From Planctomycetota bacterium (GTDB lineage: Bacteria > Planctomycetota > JAJSAM01 > JAJVHW01), in the NCBI GenBank assembly GCA_024280885.1, contig JAJRPF010000067.1, positions 23,364 through 87,363 of the forward strand: 64,000 nucleotides of DNA, written 5' to 3'. The notes under the pieces are model-generated. The model made no database searches and was not told the DNA's origin. It saw nothing but the letters and a program-made list of their open reading frames with translations. Shown one piece after another: positions 57,251-64,000 of this stretch (position 1 is the stretch's first letter; each line of letters starts with the position of its first letter). Position numbers and translations under genes: made by a program.

Positions 57251-59878
57251 ATGTCCAGCATCTCCGGCTACGTGCTCGGCGGCCTGCAGATCGTCGCCGG
57301 CGTTCTCCTGACGGTCTTCGGAGCGGGCGCTGTCGGCGTGCCGCTGATCGTCTCGGGGGCCGCGACCACGATCGGCACGGCGCTCACTCCCTCGCCCCCG
57401 CGCGAGAAGACGCTGCGCGACTCGCCCAACTACGGCATCGACCGTTTCGAGAACCCATCGGGCCCCGACGCCGTGATCCCGATCATCTACGGCGCCCCGC
57501 GCATCAAGCCGGTCCTGCTCGCGCAGTCGGTCACAGAACTGGTCGAGAGCCACTCGCCCGCGACCTCCGCGACGCGCACCCAGGGCTTCCGCTGGCTCGG
57601 CGTACTCGGCGAGGGGGAGTTCAGCCATGTGTCGGAGATCCAGATCAACGACCGCGATGTGCTGCGGAAGGAGCGCGACGTGCGCGTCGGGCGCGGCGGT
57701 GGGGGGGAGAAGCGCTTCGCGCTGCCGCACCGCTGGGTGTATCTCGGCGACGACGAGGCGCCCGGAGTCGAGGTCTGGGTGGACGGCGCCCTGAAGTCCT
57801 GGCGCACGAGAAGCGCGTCGGCGTCCTTCACGTCACCGGCTGTGACGTACCGCCAGGTCTTCGACCCGATCACGCTGACCACGCGCCGCGTGAAGAAGCC
57901 TGCGAAGGTTGTCCTGCAGCGCGACGACAAGCGCGAACGCATTCTCAGCTCGTCCCTACGCGTGTACGTCCGCGGTCCGGGACATCCCGAGACCGAGGAA
58001 GCGCGCCAGGGATCGGGCTACCGCTGGCGCGCGCAGAAGCTCGCGCCCCACAAGGTGCGCATCACGTTCGGTCGGCGACCGCCGCCCGGCTGGACGATCC
58101 GCGTCACCTACGACTACCTGGCGAGTGACGGCCTGGCGGTGGTGCAGGACGAAGACGGCAAGACGAGGCTGATCTTCGGCTCGGCACCCGCGAACGGCGC
58201 GCGCATCACGGCGCGCTACGCGACGACGCCCTTCCACGGATTGCGTGTGCAGTTCCGGCCGGGGTCTCTCGACCAGCAGCCGATCGACGGCTTCACGGAC
58301 CTGGAGGTCTCCCGCAACCCGAGCAACACGCTGCTCACCCAGGGAGCCGGAATCACGTACTCCACCGCGGGGCGCGAGGTGGACGACCTGCGCATCGGCC
58401 TGGTCGCTCCGCGCGGCTTGATCCAGTACGAGACCGACGACAACGGCGGGACGAGGGCCGTGTCGCTGCGCGTGCGGATCACCTACCGCGTGCTCGGCGC
58501 GTCGTCCTGGAAGCGGCTCCCAGGAGCCAAGGGCGACTACATCAATCTCATCGGGGAGCGCGCATCGCCCATGCGCTGGGAGATCGGTCTGCGCGAACAG
58601 CTCGAGCGCCGCGCGATCGCGGGGGACGGCGACGCCGCGGACGCGCTGGCCGCGTTCGAGCGCGAGGCGTACGAGGTGCGGGTCTCGCGGCTGACGGCGG
58701 TCTCCACTGACTCGTATGTCGTCGACGAGCTTCGCTTCCAGTACGTGACCGAGATCCTGCGCGAGGGGTTTACGTACCCGGGGACGGGGCTGATCGCGAT
58801 CTCGGGCATCGTCACGTCCTTCCTCGGCGGGGAGTCTCTGCGTGTGTCGTGTCGCGCCCATCGTGCGGAGCTCTACGACCCGCGGCCGAACGACGCCGGT
58901 GACGCTCGCGATCTCGGCTCCTCGCGCAATCCCGCGCTCGCCATTCGCGATCTGCTCACCTCGTCCGAGGGCGTAGCCTCCGAGCGCTTCGGCGGCGGCT
59001 CCTTCTTCACGGGCGCGGACGTGTTCCTCGGCGCCGCGGGGGAGGAGGGCGGCTTCGTCGCGTTCGCGGACTTCTGCGACGCGTGGGTGCATCGGCCGGG
59101 CGACGACGCGACGCGACCGCCGTCCGCCACCAACGGCGAGCGTCGCTGTCGGCTGGACGTCGCCCTCGACACTCCACAGAGCCTGATCGAGACGATCGGC
59201 GATCTCGCTTTCCTCGGCTACTGCATGGCGACGTTCCAGGGGGCGCGCGTGCGGTTCCCGCTCGACCAGGACGGCGACGCGGTGTTCACGTTCGTGGATG
59301 ACATCGATCCGCGCACGCAGAACATGACGCGCTTCATCTTGCGCACAGACGCGTGGGGCAAGACCCCGACCGCCATTGAGGGGAGTTTCTGGAACGAGGC
59401 GCTCGACTTCGAGCGCGACCAGTTGCTCTACCCGGTGGACGGCCTGCCCGCCGGCGCGCCCCCGAACGTCCGGCAGGTCGATCTGCGCGGCGTCTCGCGA
59501 GAGACCGAGGCTGCGCGGCTCCTGCGGCACTTGGCCGAGCAGGCGAGCGACATGCCCTATCCGTGCACGTGGGACGCCCATCCGGGTGTGCAGCACGTCG
59601 AGGCTGGCGACATCGTCGAGATCAAGACACGCGTGCCCTACGCGACGGGGAGCGATGCGCTGACGCTGAACGTCCGCGTGCTCGCCGCGATCGTCGGGCG
59701 GGATGACGACGGCAAGGTCGTCGTGCGCTTTGCCGGGCGCGCGTTGTCGTCCTCGGCCCTGGCGCTCTCGCCGGTGAGCGTGCCGGTCTCGCGCGAGGCG
59801 ATCGCGGGGCGGCGGCGGCGACGAGGACGCACGCGACGGAGGCGATTGGTGACTGGGCTGCGGGCGCGGGTGTCGTGA
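57251..59878 (+). CDS. Tail tip protein (TipJ-like host-specificity protein)
   Basis: 875 residues from ATG 57251. A hydrophobic N-terminal hairpin (GGLQIVAGVLLTVFGAGAVGVPLIVSG, shown in part) is followed by RDSPNYGIDRFENPSGPDAVIPIIYGAPRIKPVLL, the typical start of gpJ/TipJ proteins. The body has FADFCDAWVHRPGDD, LDTPQSLIETIGDLAFLGYC and VEAGDIVEIKTR. It ends in a basic tail (RRRRRGRTRRRR). It forms the tail tip that contacts the host. In most related phages the next tail gene follows at once; here a three-gene block intervenes. Confidence 0.87.
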   Translation: MSSISGYVLGGLQIVAGVLLTVFGAGAVGVPLIVSGAATTIGTALTPSPPREKTLRDSPNYGIDRFENPSGPDAVIPIIYGAPRIKPVLLAQSVTELVESHSPATSATRTQGFRWLGVLGEGEFSHVSEIQINDRDVLRKERDVRVGRGGGGEKRFALPHRWVYLGDDEAPGVEVWVDGALKSWRTRSASASFTSPAVTYRQVFDPITLTTRRVKKPAKVVLQRDDKRERILSSSLRVYVRGPGHPETEEARQGSGYRWRAQKLAPHKVRITFGRRPPPGWTIRVTYDYLASDGLAVVQDEDGKTRLIFGSAPANGARITARYATTPFHGLRVQFRPGSLDQQPIDGFTDLEVSRNPSNTLLTQGAGITYSTAGREVDDLRIGLVAPRGLIQYETDDNGGTRAVSLRVRITYRVLGASSWKRLPGAKGDYINLIGERASPMRWEIGLREQLERRAIAGDGDAADALAAFEREAYEVRVSRLTAVSTDSYVVDELRFQYVTEILREGFTYPGTGLIAISGIVTSFLGGESLRVSCRAHRAELYDPRPNDAGDARDLGSSRNPALAIRDLLTSSEGVASERFGGGSFFTGADVFLGAAGEEGGFVAFADFCDAWVHRPGDDATRPPSATNGERRCRLDVALDTPQSLIETIGDLAFLGYCMATFQGARVRFPLDQDGDAVFTFVDDIDPRTQNMTRFILRTDAWGKTPTAIEGSFWNEALDFERDQLLYPVDGLPAGAPPNVRQVDLRGVSRETEAARLLRHLAEQASDMPYPCTWDAHPGVQHVEAGDIVEIKTRVPYATGSDALTLNVRVLAAIVGRDDDGKVVVRFAGRALSSSALALSPVSVPVSREAIAGRRRRRGRTRRRRLVTGLRARVS

Positions 59879-59983
59879 GCGACTCGCGTCGGTGGGGGCC
59901 GCCGCCCGCTACTCTAGGCCGCGTGGTCCGCGGCGGTGGCAGCCGTAGCGGCTGACAGGCAATGTTGGCAGAGGAGACAGGCG

Positions 59984-60721
59984 GTGCCCCTCCCCCCGGA
60001 CAAACGAATGAAGTTCTTCGTCTTCATCATCGAATCGCCGTCGCCGGTCGATCTGTATCACGGCCGCAGCGAAGCCGACTTACTACGGCGTGCGATCGGG
60101 CTCAATCTGATCCGCTGTGCGTCTCGGATAGCGATCAACTTGGAGTCGTTCGTGGCAGCCATCCGTGTGGGGCTGCACGAGGAGATGTCTGCGAACCCGG
60201 GCCTGGTTCCGATCCTCCACATCAGTGCTCACGGGTTCCAAGAAGGGATCCAGCTTTCTAGCGGCGAGATCATCGACTGGGTCGCACTGCGTGGACTCTT
60301 GAAGCCCGTCAACCAGGCGCTCAATGGGACTCTCTTTGTGTGTATGTCGACGTGCGAGGGTTACTCCGGGAGTCGCATGGCCATGGTCATGGAGGACCCG
60401 GATCATCCGTTCTACGCGATGGTGGGAAACGGTGGGAAGCCGACGTGGTCGGAGACGGCAGTTGCCTTCGCGTCCTTCTATCACTTGATCGCGAGCGGCC
60501 ACTACGTGCCCGATGCTGTCGCGGCCATGTGCGTAGCGTCTGGAAATCAGGACTTCTTCGTAACGACAGCCGAGGAGGCCAAACAGGGCTATCTCGCGTA
60601 CGTCAAGGAGATGGAAGTCGATGCGCTGCAAGCGGCGCAGGCGCTGCGGCAGGAGGAGGAGGACGACCCGCCGAACGAACTCGCCAAGCGATTGGCGGCG
60701 GGAAGCGGGCGATCGCTCTGA
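59984..60721 (+). CDS. CHAT/caspase-like peptidase candidate
   Basis: 245 residues from GTG 59984, 7 bp after GAGGAG; ATG 60008 is an alternative. VFIIESPSPVDLYHGRSEADL opens an alpha/beta fold. LHISAHGFQEGIQLSSGE supplies a histidine (H83) and TLFVCMSTCEGYSG a cysteine (C124), the HG...C dyad arrangement of CHAT/caspase-like peptidases. The C-terminal part is helical and acidic (QALRQEEEDDPPNE). Such proteins act as executioners in several bacterial defence and cell-death systems. Here the assignment rests on motif spacing. TACTCT at 59910 may be its -10. Confidence 0.65.
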   Translation: MPLPPDKRMKFFVFIIESPSPVDLYHGRSEADLLRRAIGLNLIRCASRIAINLESFVAAIRVGLHEEMSANPGLVPILHISAHGFQEGIQLSSGEIIDWVALRGLLKPVNQALNGTLFVCMSTCEGYSGSRMAMVMEDPDHPFYAMVGNGGKPTWSETAVAFASFYHLIASGHYVPDAVAAMCVASGNQDFFVTTAEEAKQGYLAYVKEMEVDALQAAQALRQEEEDDPPNELAKRLAAGSGRSL

Positions 60722-60889
60722 TCGGCGACGCGAGCGGCGGCGGATTCGAACCGCGCACGCGTGTGCAGAGTTCGCTGGGCGACCTGGCGTGGCCAGACCG
60801 GCGCAGGTCGCCAGCGAATCGCGATCGAGCGCGTCGAACGCAGGCTGACTGAGGGGATACCGGACCCGTTCCGCGTCCCGGCCGTCAGT

Positions 60890-60895
60890 TACTCT
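60890..60895 (+). promoter_or_regulatory. -10-like TACTCT positioned for a leaderless HNH mRNA
   Basis: TACTCT ends 6 bp before the ATG of the HNH gene at 60902, so transcription would start at or next to the start codon. The same hexamer occurs 74 bp before the CHAT-like gene. Confidence 0.35.
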
Positions 60896-60901
60896 GGGCA
60901 C

Positions 60902-61666
60902 ATGGATCAGCGATCGACACGCCGCCCCTCGCAGCGAGAATGCGCCTACTGCGGCGAGCCCGCGACGTCACGTGACCACGTGCCTCCCAAGGCGATCTTC
61001 CCCAGGCCACTGCCTCGTGTCCTCATCACGGTCCCGGCCTGTACGGGCTGCCACGCCGGGACTTCAGCTGACGATGCGCGTTTTGCCCGCGTCGTCTCAT
61101 CGATCCGTCGCGTCCGGCGCAACGAGGCAGCGAATAGGACGGATCGCCGTCTCGGTCGTGGCCTGGAGCATCCCAGGGCGTCGGGCGAGCGCGTCGCCAC
61201 GGCTCGGAGTGCGAGAGATGTCGAATTTGTGACGGCGACGGGCGTCTGGGCAGGTCGCGGCCGCGGGCAGATCGTCGATCGCGATCGCCTCTATCGCGTC
61301 GCAGGTCGGATCGTCCGCGGACTCCACTACCACGCCCTCGGCGAGCGTGTCCGAGCATCGAATGACGTGTACGTCCGCCACTTCATCGACCTGGAGGCCC
61401 GAGGGCACCTGACTCGGGAGGCGAGCGACGAGTTCATTCAGCACTGGCGAGGCCTTCCTGGGGAGGTCGTAGGCTCCGGCGAGACCTTCGCGTACCGATA
61501 TGCCGTCGAGCCGTCCCGGGCAAACGGCGAGTCTTGGTGGCTCCTGGGGTTCTTCGGCGGAACAGACTTCCTGGCCCGTGTCGGACCGCTCGGCAAGCAG
61601 GGTTCGGTGTTTGGATCGCACGTCTCGCTCCAACCGCTCGTCTTTCCCACGGCGAACTGGCGCTGA
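60902..61666 (+). CDS. HNH-type nuclease-domain protein
   Basis: 254 residues from ATG 60902. The N-terminal zinc/HNH module is CAYCGEPATSRDHVPPKAIFP followed by VPACTGCHAGTSADDARF, with the DH catalytic pair and two CxxC zinc knuckles. The remaining ~190 residues form an uncharacterised alpha/beta domain (GRIVRGLHYHALGERV, SWWLLGFFGGTDFLARVG). The stop overlaps the next gene's ATG by one base, so the two form a unit. The placement between phage tail genes suggests anti-phage or exclusion function; this is inference. Confidence 0.75.
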   Translation: MDQRSTRRPSQRECAYCGEPATSRDHVPPKAIFPRPLPRVLITVPACTGCHAGTSADDARFARVVSSIRRVRRNEAANRTDRRLGRGLEHPRASGERVATARSARDVEFVTATGVWAGRGRGQIVDRDRLYRVAGRIVRGLHYHALGERVRASNDVYVRHFIDLEARGHLTREASDEFIQHWRGLPGEVVGSGETFAYRYAVEPSRANGESWWLLGFFGGTDFLARVGPLGKQGSVFGSHVSLQPLVFPTANWR

Positions 61667-62430
61667 TGTCGAAGCAGCGTCGGAAGCCGAGATCTGAGGT
61701 CGTACAAGGGACCACTGCGGGCGAAGTCTCCAACATCGAAGTGCGCGTCGCGGTGGATGGAAGCCACGTCGAGTTCGTCACCCCGATGACCAACCTGCGG
61801 ACGGAGTACTCGTACGAGCGACCGAAGGGGCCGAAAGTGCTGAACCGCACGCCCGCTGATTCGAGTCGCGCCCCTTTCGATGTCGACGACGCGCTGAAGG
61901 ACTTCGACCTGCTCGTCGCCGTGGATACGAACACGCGTGAGGTCTGCGCTCAGAGAACGTCCGTCACGGGCGTGGTGCTGGCGTATCCCGTTGGAGATAG
62001 TCGCGATGGCCAGCAGAGGGGCTACTGGCGCAGGTGTCCGTTCGCGGTCGAGTTCTCCCCACGCTGCGGTAATCCAGAGAACTTCGGCTGGCTCGCCGCG
62101 CTACAGCAACTCGACAAGACCGACGTCTGGCGCATCGGACTGCGCGTCGCACTGATCGTGGACTCCGATCTTGACGCGCTTCAGTCGTACAACGCACGAG
62201 AGGCTCCGTTCTTCGAGAACGACTTCCTGCCGGACGGCATTCAGATGATCTACGCGAGTGCTGACGCAGGTGGTGAGAAGTTCGCGAATCAGTTGATCCG
62301 GGGAGCTGACCGCGTGGCTTCCGAGGTGCTAAGCCACCTCGCAGACGGCGAGATTTCGCTGGCACCTCGCGAATACGCAGATGGGCCAGTCGCATCCTTC
62401 CGGATCGTTCACATCGGGACGCCCGATTGA
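61666..62430 (+). CDS. Unknown partner of the HNH protein
   Basis: 254 residues from ATG 61666. It has an alpha/beta pattern with KDFDLLVAVDTNTREVCAQR, suggesting an RNase H- or ribosomal S5-like strand with acidic residues, then VWRIGLRVALIVDSDLDALQ. It has no transmembrane segment and no recognised family. Overlap with the HNH gene indicates that the two products work together. Confidence 0.6.
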   Translation: MSKQRRKPRSEVVQGTTAGEVSNIEVRVAVDGSHVEFVTPMTNLRTEYSYERPKGPKVLNRTPADSSRAPFDVDDALKDFDLLVAVDTNTREVCAQRTSVTGVVLAYPVGDSRDGQQRGYWRRCPFAVEFSPRCGNPENFGWLAALQQLDKTDVWRIGLRVALIVDSDLDALQSYNAREAPFFENDFLPDGIQMIYASADAGGEKFANQLIRGADRVASEVLSHLADGEISLAPREYADGPVASFRIVHIGTPD

Positions 62431-62478
62431 CGGCAGAGCCGACCGCAGCGTGGCCGCAACTCGGACGGCACGCCTCGC

Positions 62479-63900
62479 ATGGTTCTCGCAGTACGGAATA
62501 CTCGACATGTGCCCTCAGCCACACTTCGCTTCGTGGATGTCACGCTCTCCTGGGAGCGCGCGTCCGCGGGTCGGACCGCCGTCCTTCGCCGCCGCGCCGC
62601 CGGCCTCGGATGGGAGGAACTCGCTCGCACCACGGAGACCTCCTACGTCGTCCGCGGTCTGCATCCCGAGCGCGCGCATGCGTTCGCCGCCGCGGGTGTG
62701 TTGGGGGACGGGGGACTCGAACCCGAGGACGACTGGGAGAGGGTCCGCGTCGCGCCGGTCGCATCCAGCGGCACACCCGCGCTGCCGAGTGTCCCGACGT
62801 ACTTCGCCGCCGCGCAATCCGGCGATCAGCTGACGTTCCGCTGGACGCCCGCGGATGACGGTGTCAGCGCGACGTTCGAGATCCGCGTGGGCGACACGTG
62901 GGAGGACGGGACGCTCGTCGCCGAGGACCTCACGACCTCTCCCCACACCTGGTCGTGGCCGTCGTCCGGCACCCACGATTTCCACCTGAAGGCGATCGAT
63001 CGCCTCGGCCACGCATCTCGCGCCGCGGCGACGCTCAGCATCTCGATCCAGCCGCTCGGGGACCACGCGACGGAGAGCGAGACCGACGAGTCCGCCACGT
63101 GGCCCGGCACAGCGACGAATCTGGAGAACGACGCAGGCGCGCTGCAGCTCGAGCAACTCCCGCTCCAGTTCGGCGCGGCCACCGACCCCTTCGGTTCGTT
63201 CGCAGGCGTTCCGTGCTTCGCGAAGACCTTCCCCGAGGGCACCTACGAGACTGTTCCAATCGACGCGGGCGCCACCGTCAAGGAGCGCCTGGAGATCGAG
63301 TGGGGGACAGTGCAGCCACTCCCGGTGCCGCCACCCTTCGGCTCCGTACGGCGCCCGGCTCTCGGGAAGCGCCATCGGCGCGATGGGGGACTCCTTCCTC
63401 CGGGAACGCGCACGTGGGCGACGAAGCAAAGCTGGCGCGTCACGCCACTGGAACCCGTGGACGTCGCCGTCGAGATCGATACGAGTCAGACCGCCGCGGG
63501 CGCCTGGGACGGCTGGCGTCCCTACGTTCCGGGTGTCCACGTCCACCGGCGTCTGCGCGTGCGCATCACACTCCGCGGCGACGGTCTGCGCTTCGTGCGA
63601 CTCCCGCGCCTCGTCATCCGACGTCGCCGGTTCAATCTGAAGGACGAGGGCCTGGCCGTCCTGCCGGGCGGCGTGCCGATCGAGGTGTTCCTCGCCCAGC
63701 CATTCCAGAGCGCGCCGCACCCGACCGCCTCGATCGTCGCCGGCGGAACGGCCGTGCGCATCGAAGTCAGCGTCGTCACGCCGACGAGCTTCTCAGTGGA
63801 GGCCTTCGACGGAGGCGGCACCTCCGTGCCAGCGACGCTCCACTGGCACGCGCTCGGTATGTTTGGTGTCCGAAAAAGGTGTCCTGTTTCGATGGCGTAG
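62479..63900 (+). CDS. Phage tail tip/fibre protein, 3' end apparently disrupted
   Basis: 473 residues from ATG 62479. The N-terminal half has fibronectin type III-like beta modules (ATLRFVDVTLSWERASAGRT, DQLTFRWTPADDGVSATFEI). The rest is tail-tip-like (TFPEGTYETVPIDAGATVKE, AWDGWRPYVPGVHVHRRLRV). It probably extends the tail tip from the TipJ-like gene upstream. The last ~12 residues after HWHALG come from sequence that looks like an insertion-element end, so the natural C-terminus is probably lost. Confidence 0.7.
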   Translation: MVLAVRNTRHVPSATLRFVDVTLSWERASAGRTAVLRRRAAGLGWEELARTTETSYVVRGLHPERAHAFAAAGVLGDGGLEPEDDWERVRVAPVASSGTPALPSVPTYFAAAQSGDQLTFRWTPADDGVSATFEIRVGDTWEDGTLVAEDLTTSPHTWSWPSSGTHDFHLKAIDRLGHASRAAATLSISIQPLGDHATESETDESATWPGTATNLENDAGALQLEQLPLQFGAATDPFGSFAGVPCFAKTFPEGTYETVPIDAGATVKERLEIEWGTVQPLPVPPPFGSVRRPALGKRHRRDGGLLPPGTRTWATKQSWRVTPLEPVDVAVEIDTSQTAAGAWDGWRPYVPGVHVHRRLRVRITLRGDGLRFVRLPRLVIRRRRFNLKDEGLAVLPGGVPIEVFLAQPFQSAPHPTASIVAGGTAVRIEVSVVTPTSFSVEAFDGGGTSVPATLHWHALGMFGVRKRCPVSMA

Positions 63901-64000
63901 CAGTGGCTCGATGGCCGCCTCCGAGAGGAGGCAGGAATGTCAGAGAGCATGGAGGACAGGACCGCTGGTCGCGACGTAGCTGAGCGTAGCGAGGCGGAGT
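63862..64000 (+). mobile_element. Left end of a probable insertion sequence (runs off the window)
   Basis: Coding character of the tail gene breaks at about 63862, where TGTTTGGTGTCCGAAAAAGG begins and GGTGTCC is repeated 13 bp apart. About 75 bp later a new frame opens with a ribosome-binding site. This is how the end of an insertion sequence looks. The family cannot be named from 139 bp, and no right end or target duplication is visible. Confidence 0.4.
63937..64000 (+). CDS. Start of a possible transposase gene (partial)
   Basis: ATG 63937 preceded by GAGGAGGCAGG opens a frame to the window edge (MSESMEDRTAGRDVAERSEA). Its position just inside a suspected insertion-sequence end suggests a transposase, but only 21 residues are visible. 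Confidence 0.35.
   Translation, partial: MSESMEDRTAGRDVAERSEAE

Noticed and set aside
60742..60752. GGATTCGAACC, which looks like the T-loop of a minus-strand tRNA
   Set aside because: No anticodon arm, D arm or acceptor stem can be built around it, and the CCA region is missing. The motif alone occurs by chance.
62711..62722. GGACTCGAACC-like T-loop motif within the last tail gene
   Set aside because: It lies in well-supported coding sequence and no tRNA fold surrounds it.
1..64000. Reverse transcriptase-based systems (retron, diversity-generating retroelement) and CRISPR arrays
   Set aside because: No reverse transcriptase YxDD-type protein, no template/variable repeat pair near the tail genes and no spaced repeats were seen.

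Overview
This is very GC-rich bacterial chromosome DNA with strong G/C bias at third codon positions. It carries a selenocysteine tRNA, a PEP-CTERM-like exported protein, a delta-60-repeat propeller protein, and two large membrane-anchored proteins built from carboxypeptidase-regulatory-like (Ig-like) repeats. That mix fits a Planctomycetota-type genome best; Myxococcota is the alternative. This is inference: no rRNA or classical marker gene is present to settle it.

Bases 1-7000 look like ordinary chromosome: the end of a membrane protein, an RF-1-domain (GGQ) protein, a DUF4185-like lipoprotein, a PEP-CTERM-like protein, a kynureninase-kynurenine formamidase operon, a convergent benzoate/2-aminobenzoate-CoA ligase, and tRNA-Sec. 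The three enzymes outline a route from N-formylkynurenine to anthranilate and 2-aminobenzoyl-CoA.

Bases 7100-16600 are an island that ends in a tyrosine integrase and its AlpA-like excisionase. Three decayed copies of the integrase 3' tail (near 9357, 12746 and 13390) lie between the cargo genes, as if the island grew by repeated insertion and loss at one place.

Bases 14813-25753 form a minus-strand element with integrase, AlpA, terminase large and small subunits, a ParB-methyltransferase, HNH, primase-helicase and HTH genes, but no capsid or tail genes. It resembles a phage satellite or a prophage reduced to packaging and replication. Its large terminase is cut by an in-frame amber codon. 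A near-perfect inverted pair of doubled 10-bp repeats lies over the 3' end of the primase gene.

Bases 25971-31419 (+) are the wreck of another HK97-like prophage: a frameshifted DUF2924 gene, a terminase C-terminus, a portal N-terminus, then tail-end and lysis-type genes. Two minus-strand genes follow, one with a HEPN-like motif.

Bases 33600-63900 (+) are a nearly complete HK97-like siphovirus prophage: HNH, ParB-like, zinc-rich HNH, TerS, ParB-methyltransferase, DUF4406, TerL, portal, ClpP-like protease, capsid, head-tail connectors, tail tube, frameshifted tail chaperones, tape measure and tail tip. Two foreign blocks interrupt it. One (47.5-52.2 kb) encodes exported/anchored proteins and a DUF2924 pair and ends in a strong terminator. 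The other (59.9-62.4 kb) holds a CHAT/caspase-like protein, an HNH protein and an unknown partner, and may be a defence locus. The last tail gene seems to be cut by the end of an insertion sequence at the right edge.
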